Shown here in pieces: positions 1 to 6,476 of a stretch of DNA of 27,630 bases. The notes beneath the pieces were generated by a model. It was not told the origin of the DNA. It saw nothing but the letters and a program-made list of their open reading frames with translations, and did no database searches. Within the stretch, counting starts at the first letter, position 1; each line of letters opens with the position of its first letter. Source of the DNA: CG1-02-35-72 sp964564475 (GTDB lineage: Bacteria; Bacteroidota; Bacteroidia; Flavobacteriales; Flavobacteriaceae); the NCBI GenBank assembly GCA_964564475.1, contig CAZMBM010000011.1, positions 1 through 27,630 of the forward strand, in the 5' to 3' direction. A program made the translations under genes and the position numbers.

Positions 1-17
1 AAAGAAACACAATAGAT

Positions 18-2621
18 TTGTCAAAAGTAAAAAAAGTAACGCCTTTAATGAAACAGTACAATGCCATAAAGGCAAAGTACCCCGATGCGTTGTTGCTTTT
101 TAGGGTAGGCGATTTTTACGAAACTTTTGGCGAAGATGCTGTAAAAGCCGCGGCTATTTTAAATATTGTCCTTACCAAACGCGGCAATGGCAGTGCCACC
201 GAAACGGCCTTGGCGGGATTTCCGCATCACAGTATCAACACCTATTTGCCCAAATTGGTAAAAGCAGGATTTCGCGTGGCCATTTGCGACCAACTGGAAG
301 ACCCTAAAATGACTAAAACCATTGTCAAACGCGGGGTGACCGAATTGGTAACCCCCGGCGTGGCTTTAAATGACGAAGTTTTACAAGCCAAAACCAATAA
401 CTTTTTGGCGGCTGTACACTTTGGGAAAAAGAAAATGGGCGTCTCGTTTTTAGATATTTCTACAGGCGAATTTTTAACCGCACAGGGCAATGCTGATTAC
501 ATTGACAAACTCCTTCAAAATTTTAAACCCAACGAAATTTTGGTTCAAAAGCAGTTCAAAAACAGTTTTATTGAATTGTTTGGCAACACTTTTTACTGTT
601 TTTATTTAGACGATTGGGTTTTTAAAACAGATTTTGCCAACGAGGTACTCACCCGTCATTTTGAAATTGTCTCCTTAAAAAGTTTTGGTATTTCTGATAT
701 TCCGGAAGGTATTATAGCCGCCGGAAGTGTGTTACACTACCTGTCTGAAACCCAGCACAAAAAATTAAATCACCTTACCAACCTTAAGCGTATTGAAGAC
801 GATGCCTATGTGTGGATGGACAAATTTACCATTCGTAATTTAGAACTGTACTCCGGCACGTCATCGGGCTCTGTAACTTTGTTAGATGTCATCGATAAGA
901 CCCTCACTCCGATGGGAGGGCGTTTGTTAAAACGGTGGTTGGCACTCCCTCTAAAAAACGTCCTTGAGATTACCGCACGTCATGATATGGTTAAATTCTT
1001 AATAGATCATTGTGACTTTTTCGATTTGGTAAATACCCAATTAAAAGGTATCAGCGATTTAGAAAGACTTATTTCTAAAGTCTCTACAGGCAGAATTTCG
1101 CCACGCGAAGTATGGTCTTTAAAAACATCGCTCGAAGCGGTACTCCCAATAAAAAGAGCCCTAGAAAAAAACAAGACAACAGCTGTAAAATCGTGGGTGT
1201 CATATTTTAAAGACTGTAGCGTTTTAACCGATAAAATTACTAAAACACTCCACCCCGAGGCGCCTGTTAGTTTACAAAAAGGACATGCTATTGCCGAAGG
1301 CGTTTCAACAGAATTAGACGAATTAAGAGCTTTGGCCACATCGGGTAAAGCCTATCTGACGGCTATGTTGGAACGTGAAATTGAACGCACCCAAATACCC
1401 AGTTTAAAAATAGCCTTTAACAATGTATTTGGTTACTACATCGAGGTGCGTAATACGCATAAAGACAAGGTTCCCGAAGATTGGATTCGCAAACAAACAC
1501 TGGTCAGTGCCGAACGTTATATTACCGAAGAACTCAAAGAGTACGAGACCAAAATTTTAGGGGCACAAGAAAAAATAGCTGTTTTAGAACAGCAACTGTT
1601 TACAGAGCTACTCGGCTTTATAGTCGAGCATCTAAAAGCCGTACAAGCCAACGCTCAGGGCATTGCCCAACTGGATTGTTTATGCGGTTTTGCCAAGATT
1701 GCCATAGATAACAATTATATACGTCCCGAAATTAATCAAAGTACCGATTTAGAAATAAAAAACGGTCGGCATCCGGTTATTGAGCGGCAATTGCCCATTG
1801 GAGAGGCGTATGTTCCAAATGACGTGATTTTAAACCGTAATCAGCAACAAATTATCATGATTACCGGCCCCAACATGAGTGGTAAGTCGGCTATTTTAAG
1901 GCAAACAGCTCTGATTGTTTTAATGGCGCAAATGGGCAGTTATGTACCGGCTAAATTTGCTAAAATAGGACTGGTAGATAAGATTTTTACCCGTGTGGGT
2001 GCCAGCGATAATATTTCTATGGGCGAATCGACTTTTATGGTAGAGATGAACGAAACCGCCAATATTTTACACAACATTACCGATAAAAGCTTGGTATTAC
2101 TTGACGAGATTGGACGCGGCACAAGTACTTATGACGGCATTTCTATCGCTTGGGCCATTGCCGAATACCTTCATGAACATCCTGCCAAACCCAAAACCTT
2201 ATTCGCCACACATTATCACGAACTCAATGACATGGCCGAAACTTTTGAACGGATTAAAAACTTTAATGTATCGGTTAAAGAGCTCAAAGATAAAGTCATT
2301 TTTTTGCGAAAATTAGTACCCGGAGGCAGCGAACACAGCTTTGGTATTCACGTAGCCAAATTGGCCGGTATGCCGGGACCTGTTATCCATAAAGCCAATA
2401 AAATTTTAAAACAACTCGAAAAAAGTCACACGTCCGAAGCTGTCAAAGAAAAACTTCAAAAAGCCCAACAAAACGATATTCAGTTGAGTTTTATAAAACT
2501 AGACGACCCACTTCTCGAAGAAATAAAAGAAGAAATTTTATCGACAAATATAGACACCCTAACCCCTATTGAGGCCTTGATGAAGCTCAATGAAATCAAA
2601 CGCATGCTTATTAAAAAGTAA
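18..2621 (+). CDS. mutS: DNA mismatch repair protein MutS
   Basis: MutS recognises base mismatches and small loops in newly copied DNA and starts repair with MutL. The 867-residue length fits MutS1. The N-terminal mismatch-reading motif Phe-x-Glu is present (F33-Y34-E35 in GDFYETF). The ABC-type ATPase domain has a Walker A motif GPNMSGKS at residues 617-624 and a Walker B motif ending in LLDE at 694-697, followed by the signature-like GRGTST. The C-terminus carries the usual dimerisation segment (TPIEALMKLNEIK). The start is uncertain. The chosen codon is a TTG at 18, and the same frame stays open to the left edge of the window, so an upstream ATG may lie outside. The next in-frame ATG, at 48, would remove conserved-looking residues. 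The identity is certain; only the first few residues are in doubt. Confidence 0.96.
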   Translation: MSKVKKVTPLMKQYNAIKAKYPDALLLFRVGDFYETFGEDAVKAAAILNIVLTKRGNGSATETALAGFPHHSINTYLPKLVKAGFRVAICDQLEDPKMTKTIVKRGVTELVTPGVALNDEVLQAKTNNFLAAVHFGKKKMGVSFLDISTGEFLTAQGNADYIDKLLQNFKPNEILVQKQFKNSFIELFGNTFYCFYLDDWVFKTDFANEVLTRHFEIVSLKSFGISDIPEGIIAAGSVLHYLSETQHKKLNHLTNLKRIEDDAYVWMDKFTIRNLELYSGTSSGSVTLLDVIDKTLTPMGGRLLKRWLALPLKNVLEITARHDMVKFLIDHCDFFDLVNTQLKGISDLERLISKVSTGRISPREVWSLKTSLEAVLPIKRALEKNKTTAVKSWVSYFKDCSVLTDKITKTLHPEAPVSLQKGHAIAEGVSTELDELRALATSGKAYLTAMLEREIERTQIPSLKIAFNNVFGYYIEVRNTHKDKVPEDWIRKQTLVSAERYITEELKEYETKILGAQEKIAVLEQQLFTELLGFIVEHLKAVQANAQGIAQLDCLCGFAKIAIDNNYIRPEINQSTDLEIKNGRHPVIERQLPIGEAYVPNDVILNRNQQQIIMITGPNMSGKSAILRQTALIVLMAQMGSYVPAKFAKIGLVDKIFTRVGASDNISMGESTFMVEMNETANILHNITDKSLVLLDEIGRGTSTYDGISIAWAIAEYLHEHPAKPKTLFATHYHELNDMAETFERIKNFNVSVKELKDKVIFLRKLVPGGSEHSFGIHVAKLAGMPGPVIHKANKILKQLEKSHTSEAVKEKLQKAQQNDIQLSFIKLDDPLLEEIKEEILSTNIDTLTPIEALMKLNEIKRMLIKK

Positions 2622-2624
2622 AAT

Positions 2625-2659
2625 AATTCTGAATTCTGAATTTTGAATTCTGAATTCTT
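2625..2659. repeat. Five tandem copies of a 7-bp unit AATTCTG
   Basis: Five head-to-tail heptamers occupy the gap between mutS and tatA: AATTCTG, AATTCTG, AATTTTG, AATTCTG and AATTCTT. The third differs at one base and the last at its final base. The array ends two bases before the tatA -7 promoter box, so it lies where a -33 element and upstream contacts would be. Copy-number change here would shift upstream DNA by seven base pairs per unit. Confidence 0.95.
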
Positions 2660-2661
2660 GG

Positions 2662-2669
2662 TATCTTTG
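2662..2669 (+). promoter_or_regulatory. Bacteroidota -7 promoter box for tatA and the PAP2 gene
   Basis: TATCTTTG matches the Bacteroidota sigma-A -7 consensus TAnnTTTG exactly and lies 20 bases before the tatA ATG. A possible -33 element (TTTG at 2642-2645, inside the heptamer repeat) is spaced 16 bases away, which is shorter than the usual 19-21. The identical octamer drives sdhC further along. Confidence 0.65.
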
Positions 2670-2689
2670 TCCTTTAAAATTAAAAACCG

Positions 2690-2962
2690 ATGTTTTTATT
2701 TATTAGCGGTCCGGAAATTTTTGTAGTGATGCTCATTGTAGTGATGCTTTTTGGTGCTGATAAAATTCCCGAAATTGCCAAAGGTTTAGGTAAAGGTATG
2801 CGTCAATTAAAAGATGCCTCTAACGATATAAAACGCGAAATTACCGAAAGCGCCAAAGAACAGGGTATTGATACCGAATTCACTAAAGGCATCAACAAAG
2901 AGATTACCAAGGTTAAAGACGATATTGACGATATTACCGGCCCTATAAAACGCTCGTTCTAA
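2690..2962 (+). CDS. tatA: Twin-arginine translocase subunit TatA/TatE family
   Basis: This is a pore-forming subunit of the Tat pathway, which exports folded proteins across the inner membrane with TatC. The 90-residue protein has the family layout: a short N-terminal segment, one membrane helix (about residues 7-21), the hinge FGADKIPEIAKGLG, and an amphipathic helix followed by a charged tail. The FG hinge and the following proline are the conserved TatA features. TatC is not in this window. The stop codon is followed directly by the ATG of the PAP2 gene, so the two are surely co-transcribed. TatA and TatB are hard to separate by sequence. The short tail and the Bacteroidota habit of using TatA plus TatC favour TatA. 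Confidence 0.92.
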   Translation: MFLFISGPEIFVVMLIVVMLFGADKIPEIAKGLGKGMRQLKDASNDIKREITESAKEQGIDTEFTKGINKEITKVKDDIDDITGPIKRSF

Positions 2963-3529
2963 ATGTCTGTTATCGACAAAATAATTGCCTTAGATAAATC
3001 TACACTTGTTTATCTAAACAACTTAGGCAATCCTTATTGGGATGCTTTTTGGCTGGCTGTTACCCACCAATACAACTGGATTCCGTTGTTTATCTTTATG
3101 TTTTTTCTAATTTTTAAAGCCTATGGTTTTAAAAAAGGACTTATAATAATACTCCTTACGGCTGTTTTTGTCGCTTTTACAGATCAGTTTGTAAACTTAA
3201 TTAAGCATACCTTCGAACGCTTGCGCCCCAATAACGACCCGTCGGTTAAAGAGTTAATTCGTATTGCTTACGCGCCGCGCAGTTTTAGTTTTGTGTCGGG
3301 TCATGCCACCAATTCTACAGCCAACACCTTGTTAGTTTATCTTTTGTTAAAAAAGCACTTTAAATACACTTGGTTATTTTTTGTTTGGCCCTTAATTTTC
3401 GCTTACAGTCGTATTTATTTAGGGGTTCACTATCCTATTGATGTTTTGGTAGGGGCACTTTTAGGAATATTACTTGGCTTTGGGTTTTATAAAATTTGTC
3501 TTTTTACCTTAAAAAAGGTGAATAGTTAA
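2963..3529 (+). CDS. PAP2-family membrane phosphatase
   Basis: This integral membrane phosphatase belongs to the type 2 phosphatidic acid phosphatase superfamily. All three PAP2 motifs are visible: K81 with R88-P89 (K-x6-RP), S112-G113-H114 (SGH), and S149-R150 with H156 and D160 (SR-x5-H-x3-D). H114 and H156 are the expected nucleophile and acid/base histidines. The 188 residues contain five or six hydrophobic segments, so catalysis should take place on the periplasmic face. Substrates in this family include undecaprenyl pyrophosphate, lipid A phosphates and phosphatidylglycerol phosphate, and the sequence alone does not choose among them. The gene begins on the base after the tatA stop codon, so it is co-transcribed. 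The chemistry is certain but the substrate is unknown. Confidence 0.93.
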   Translation: MSVIDKIIALDKSTLVYLNNLGNPYWDAFWLAVTHQYNWIPLFIFMFFLIFKAYGFKKGLIIILLTAVFVAFTDQFVNLIKHTFERLRPNNDPSVKELIRIAYAPRSFSFVSGHATNSTANTLLVYLLLKKHFKYTWLFFVWPLIFAYSRIYLGVHYPIDVLVGALLGILLGFGFYKICLFTLKKVNS

Positions 3530-3580
3530 ATCCTTTTAATCGCTGTTACACAAAGAACCACTAAGAAAGAAGTGTCTATA

Positions 3581-3595
3581 AATGCCGTTGGCATT
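3581..3595. repeat. Triloop hairpin 1 (AATGCC-GTT-GGCATT)
   Basis: This is a perfect 6-bp stem around a 3-base loop. Allowing a one-base bulge, the stem extends outward through the flanking TATA/ATA. It is the first of three such hairpins, with centres at about 3588, 3640 and 3693, so the spacing is 52-53 bases. Confidence 0.8.
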
Positions 3596-3631
3596 ATACG
3601 TTTTTAACACATATGATTAGCTATGTTTGTA

Positions 3632-3648
3632 CGACCCCAAAGGGGTCG
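3632..3648. repeat. Triloop hairpin 2 (CGACCCC-AAA-GGGGTCG)
   Basis: This is a perfect 7-bp GC-rich stem around an AAA loop, the strongest of the three. It contrasts with the AT-rich surroundings. A complementary outer pair (AACACA at 3606-3611 with TGTGTT at 3657-3662) could close a larger structure around it. Confidence 0.85.
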
Positions 3649-3685
3649 CAGTAAAGGTGTGTTGTAGTATTAATTACATACCTAA

Positions 3686-3700
3686 AATCCCTCTGGGATT
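3686..3700. repeat. Triloop hairpin 3 (AATCCC-TCT-GGGATT)
   Basis: This is a perfect 6-bp stem around a TCT loop. With a two-base bulge the stem extends to CTAA/AG on the flanks. The stem sequence differs from the other two, but the geometry is the same: about six or seven base pairs with three unpaired bases. Confidence 0.8.
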
Positions 3701-3810
3701 AGAACTAAAATATGAAACAGGAAAATAAACTATCTCTATGCGAGCATACTGTGTGTTATTTGTTGATACTCCGATAATCTGAATCATAACTCAGAAATAC
3801 AGCCTAAAAC

Positions 3811-4452
3811 TTATTTTACACGAGTTAACATCAAACCATCTCTTATAGGTAATAACACGCTTTCTACTCTAGAATCGTCATTTAGTAATTTATTGTAAAT
3901 CTGTAGTGCTTGAGTGTCTTTATCTTTAGTTTCTGCCTGTTGTAAAACTTTACCGCTCCACAACACATTATCAGATAAAATGAGCCCGCCACGATTCATT
4001 TTAGGCACAATCGATTTAAAATAATTGGGATAATTGGCTTTATCGGCATCTATAAAGACCAAATCGAATTTTATTTTAAACCTATCTATAATATCAAGGG
4101 CTTCGCCTAAATAGGTTTTTATCTGATTTTTATAAGGTGATTTATTAAAATATTTTTGTTGGATAGACGCCAATTCTTCATTGTGGTCTATCGTGTGTAA
4201 AAGACCGTCGGGCGCTAAGCCTTCGGCCAAACACAATGCCGAATAACCTGTATAGGTTCCTATTTCTAAGATATTTTTGGGTTTAACGAGTTTAGATAGT
4301 AGCGACAGCAATCGTCCTTGAAAATGGCCGCTTAGCATGCGAGGGATTAATACTTTTTGCCAGGTTTCTCTACTGAGTTCTTGTAATATTTTAGGTTCTT
4401 CTTGCGAATGTAAATCGGCATATTCTTGAAGTTCCTGCGAAATGAATTCCAT
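3811..4452 (-). CDS. SAM-dependent O-methyltransferase (class I, COMT/Methyltransf_3 type)
   Basis: This is a cation-dependent class I methyltransferase that uses S-adenosylmethionine, probably on a catechol-like hydroxyl. The 213-residue length fits the small bacterial O-methyltransferases of this family. Motif I (ILEIGTYTGYSA, residues 61-72) binds SAM. D135 in FIDADKANY and D161-N162 in SDNVLWSG match the family's divalent-metal and substrate residues. It stands alone: a promoter-like box lies just upstream, and it converges on the PAP2 gene. The natural substrate cannot be read from the sequence. Confidence 0.9.
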   Translation of the reverse strand: MEFISQELQEYADLHSQEEPKILQELSRETWQKVLIPRMLSGHFQGRLLSLLSKLVKPKNILEIGTYTGYSALCLAEGLAPDGLLHTIDHNEELASIQQKYFNKSPYKNQIKTYLGEALDIIDRFKIKFDLVFIDADKANYPNYFKSIVPKMNRGGLILSDNVLWSGKVLQQAETKDKDTQALQIYNKLLNDDSRVESVLLPIRDGLMLTRVK

Positions 4453-4465
4453 AATTAACTTTTGA

Positions 4466-4473
4466 CAAAAATA
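4466..4473 (-). promoter_or_regulatory. -7 promoter box for the O-methyltransferase
   Basis: Read on the minus strand this is TATTTTTG, an exact match to TAnnTTTG, 13 bases before the ATG. That predicts a very short or leaderless transcript. The site is shorter-spaced than the other promoters in this window, so it is less secure. Confidence 0.45.
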
Positions 4474-4477
4474 ACTA

Positions 4478-4504
4478 AAAACGATGCTAAATGAGTGCCG
4501 TTTT
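4478..4504 (-). terminator. Possible weak terminator after the sigma/anti-sigma pair
   Basis: On the minus strand AAAACG and CGTTTT pair across a 15-base loop, and the distal arm runs into TTTTAG. The stem is short and AT-rich, so this is a weak candidate. Its position just after the zinc-binding gene stop at 4513 is the main support. Confidence 0.35.
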
Positions 4505-4512
4505 ATGGTGAT

Positions 4513-4779
4513 TTAATTTGTTCCTTCTAAGTGATGTTTTAATTCTGCTTTGAGAACTTCCTTGTCTTTTTGACAGAGATGTTTCTGATTCTGGTGTAAA
4601 AGATGTGTGTTAAACAGCTTTGACATCATTTTATTTTGTTCTGAATACAAACCGCATTTTTTACACAGAAATAAATGCATTTGTAATTTAATTTTGTCTA
4701 AAAAAGTAGCTTCATTATATTGTGTTTTATCACAAATGGTTGACGCTTCATCACAATTTATCATTACTTTGTTACTCAT
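4513..4779 (-). CDS. Small soluble zinc-binding anti-sigma-like protein
   Basis: This 88-residue protein has the HxxxCxxC signature of zinc-associated anti-sigma (ZAS) domains: H35, C39 and C42 in HLFLCKKC. Upstream cysteines C9 and C16 and a later C69 are possible extra ligands. It lies nine bases downstream of an ECF sigma factor gene in the same direction. This is the classic place for an anti-sigma factor, which would hold the sigma factor inactive until a signal arrives. There is no hydrophobic segment, so it is probably cytoplasmic and not a membrane-spanning sensor. The sigma-binding role is inferred from the motif and position. It could also be a structural zinc protein of unknown role. 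Confidence 0.75.
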   Translation of the reverse strand: MSNKVMINCDEASTICDKTQYNEATFLDKIKLQMHLFLCKKCGLYSEQNKMMSKLFNTHLLHQNQKHLCQKDKEVLKAELKHHLEGTN

Positions 4780-4788
4780 ACTCCTTGT

Positions 4789-5367
4789 TTATTTATTGAA
4801 CCAATTTTCTTCCATACATTTTCTTAATTGAAGTCTGGCACGGTGTATTATAACCCACAGATTAGACGACGATATGTCTAATTCATTACAAATCTCTTCT
4901 GTGTCAATATTATGCATGGTCTTCATTTTAAATACCACCCGGTATTTTTCAGGAAGCGCATTGACACAATTATTTATAGCAAGACCCAACTCTTTTGATT
5001 CTATATTTTGCTCCGCTTCATTTCCCCAAGTCTGTGGCACACATTCTTCGAGCCATTTCCCCTTTTTACCCCCTTCTTCATAAAAATTAACACGTATTTC
5101 GGCTTTGCCTTTTTTTGAATTCATCTTGCGGTATTGGTCTATAATTTTACGCTTTAAAATAGATACCAACCAAGTGCGTTCAGAGGCATCTCCTCGGTAA
5201 TTTTTCATTGCTTTTAAGCCTGAAAAAAAAGTTTCTTGAACAATGTCTTTTGCCAATTCTGTATCATCTAATCGCGTGATGGTATAATTAAACAAATAAT
5301 CTGCGTAATTGTCTATCCAACGATTAGGGTCTAAGGTGTGTGTTTTTTGATTCGCTTGGTTTGACAT
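4789..5367 (-). CDS. ECF-type RNA polymerase sigma-70 family factor
   Basis: This is an alternative sigma factor that would redirect RNA polymerase to a dedicated promoter set. The 192-residue protein has region 2 (DIVQETFFSGLKAMKNYRG and the following RTWLVSILKRK, which melts and reads the -10) and region 4 (LPEKYRVVFKMK through ISSSNLWVIIHRARLQLR, a helix-turn-helix that reads the -35). It lacks regions 1 and 3, as ECF factors do. The linker between the two domains (about residues 88-120) is charged. The downstream neighbour is its probable anti-sigma partner. No exact TAnnTTTG box lies just before the ATG; the closest is TTATTTTG at 5378-5385, with one mismatch. An autoregulated promoter or a long leader from 5665-5672 is possible. 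Confidence 0.92.
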   Translation of the reverse strand: MSNQANQKTHTLDPNRWIDNYADYLFNYTITRLDDTELAKDIVQETFFSGLKAMKNYRGDASERTWLVSILKRKIIDQYRKMNSKKGKAEIRVNFYEEGGKKGKWLEECVPQTWGNEAEQNIESKELGLAINNCVNALPEKYRVVFKMKTMHNIDTEEICNELDISSSNLWVIIHRARLQLRKCMEENWFNK

Positions 5368-5504
5368 GAAAAATTGGCAAAATAATTTGGTTAAAGGTAA
5401 ATAAATCTACAGAAACTTATAAGATACGGTGTCTGTTAAATTTTGGTTTTCTGATTCATTCTAATCTAGTACAAATTGGTTAGTCGGTTTTTGTGTATTT
5501 TCTT

Positions 5505-5645
5505 TCAAGGGTTTTTGTGTAACTCTAACTCTTTTTCTTTACCTAGCAGTCTCTATATTTCGTTTTTTGCAAGTGCCTTTATATTAAGACCTAAACTTGG
5601 CATATAGTAAGACATTGCATCAATACCAATAAGTAAGTTTGTTAT
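5505..5645 (-). pseudogene. Remnant of a gene start resembling HMG-CoA synthase N-terminus
   Basis: Read on the minus strand from 5645, the frame gives ITNLLIGIDAMSYYMPSL, then GLNIKALAKNEI and a TAG at 5555-5553. After the stop the same frame continues with RLLGKEKELELHKNP and a TGA at 5507-5505. From memory, flavobacterial HMG-CoA synthase family proteins begin with GIDAxSFYxPxLYLxIKxLA, followed by a KLxKGLxLxKM segment, and both halves match here in the right order. The first codon is ATA where an ATG is expected. A canonical -7 box lies 20 bases upstream of it, as for live genes in this window. No trace of the rest of the gene (normally about 400 or more residues) is visible. The match is recalled and has not been tested by a search. 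Confidence 0.55.
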
Positions 5646-5664
5646 TTATAAGAAATTTAAAGCA

Positions 5665-5672
5665 CAAATATA
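5665..5672 (-). promoter_or_regulatory. -7 promoter box pointing into the gene remnant and sigma gene
   Basis: On the minus strand this is TATATTTG, identical to the boxes before the 146-residue membrane gene, the DUF3108 gene and prc. It lies 20 bases before the lost start codon of the remnant at 5645. If it is still active it would make a leader of about 290 bases before the sigma factor gene. Its upstream side is a T-tract ending an inverted repeat. Confidence 0.5.
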
Positions 5673-5745
5673 AAAAAGCCCTTTGAAAACGTACTTAAAA
5701 TAGTTCTAAATAAGCAAATTATCACTCAAGTAGCGGGCTCTTTTT
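5673..5745. other. Long-loop inverted repeat between remnant and sdhC promoter
   Basis: AGCCC at 5677-5681 pairs with GGGCT at 5735-5739, and after one mismatch AAAA pairs with TTTT outside. The enclosed loop is 53 bases. Read on the minus strand the structure ends GGGCTTTTTT, and on the plus strand it ends GGGCTCTTTTT, so either direction could terminate transcription. A plus-strand -7-like box (TAAGTTTG, 5634-5641) upstream would allow a small RNA of about 100 bases. It may be a bidirectional terminator or a small structured RNA; the sequence does not decide. Confidence 0.4.
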
Positions 5746-5757
5746 ACAGAATAACTG

Positions 5758-5765
5758 TATCTTTG
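5758..5765 (+). promoter_or_regulatory. -7 promoter box for sdhCAB
   Basis: TATCTTTG matches TAnnTTTG exactly and lies 44 bases before the sdhC ATG, giving a leader of roughly 35-40 bases. No clear -33 element is present. The box follows directly after the inverted repeat at 5673-5745. Confidence 0.65.
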
Positions 5766-5809
5766 TTGTCCTAAAAAATAATTTTTAATTTATTATTAAA
5801 CTAGTCAAA

Positions 5810-6451
5810 ATGAGCATATTTTTATCGTCATCTATTGGAAGAAAAATAGTCATGTCGCTTACGGGCTTCTTCCTCATAACGTTTTTAATTGTACATCTTG
5901 GTGTAAATTTATCACTTTTTTGGGGTGCCGAAGCCTTTAATACCGCTTCTGAATTTATGGCCACAAATGGTGTCATTCAAGTGATGCAATACGTTCTTGC
6001 AGCTGGTTTTATTTTACATATTATACTCGGCATTAGGTTAGAGCTTAAAAACCGTGCTTCTAGGGGTATTAAATATGTGGTAAATAAGCCATCAGAAAAT
6101 TCGAGTTTCTCTTCCAGAAACATGATTGTAACGGGTATTATTGTTCTTTTATTCTTAATCTTGCATTTAAAAGATTTTTTTGTAGAACTTAAATTCTTTG
6201 ATAAAGGCGGTTTTGCTACCGACTACGAATTGGTAACTACGCTCTTTAAAAACCCTGTTTACACATTTATTTATGTTCTGGCTTTTATCTTATTAGGTAT
6301 TCATTTAAGTCACGGTTTTCAGTCGGCTTTTCAAAGCTCAGGTGCTAACTACAATAAATACAAAGCCTGTATTAAAAAAACAGGAATACTTTTTAGCATT
6401 TTAATAGCTATAGGATTTTCGTCAATAGCCTTGTATTTCTATTTCGTATAA
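5810..6451 (+). CDS. sdhC: Succinate dehydrogenase cytochrome b subunit
   Basis: This is the membrane anchor of succinate:quinone oxidoreductase, passing electrons from SdhAB to menaquinone. The 213-residue protein has five hydrophobic helices, the arrangement of single-anchor (type B) enzymes such as that of Bacillus subtilis, so no separate SdhD is expected. Histidines inside the helices (H29 in IVHLG, H70 in ILHII, H118 in LHLKD, H165 and H168 in GIHLSHGF) are candidate ligands for two b hemes. It is the first gene of a three-gene operon, with 25 bases to sdhA and a strong-looking promoter upstream. The family and operon position make the identification secure. Confidence 0.95.
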   Translation: MSIFLSSSIGRKIVMSLTGFFLITFLIVHLGVNLSLFWGAEAFNTASEFMATNGVIQVMQYVLAAGFILHIILGIRLELKNRASRGIKYVVNKPSENSSFSSRNMIVTGIIVLLFLILHLKDFFVELKFFDKGGFATDYELVTTLFKNPVYTFIYVLAFILLGIHLSHGFQSAFQSSGANYNKYKACIKKTGILFSILIAIGFSSIALYFYFV

Positions 6452-6476
6452 ATCAATATAAAGATTTAAAAAAATT

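Larger units (their letters stand above)
3530..3810. other. Gene-free strip between convergent genes, containing a hairpin array
   Basis: No plausible gene lies on either strand here. Just after the PAP2 stop, a weak stem (AAAAGG 3513-3518 with CCTTTT 3532-3537) could help terminate transcription. Then comes an A-rich stretch (3547-3572) with a loose internal repeat, followed by three perfect triloop hairpins listed separately. A small palindrome (TATGC at 3737-3741 against GCATA at 3744-3748) lies beyond them. Since the flanking genes converge, this strip needs no promoter. Confidence 0.7.

Noticed and set aside
1007..1339. 110-codon minus-strand open frame inside mutS, plus shorter frames in other genes
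   Set aside because: These are shadows of conserved coding sequence, with no family resemblance or promoter.
3581..3700. Interpretation of the hairpin array as a CRISPR array
   Set aside because: Spacing is about 52 bases, but the stems have different sequences. There is no constant direct repeat and no cas gene.
5673..5745. Interpretation as a small transposable element with terminal inverted repeats
   Set aside because: Only about ten bases at the ends are complementary, there is no clear target duplication, and the T-runs fit transcription termination better.
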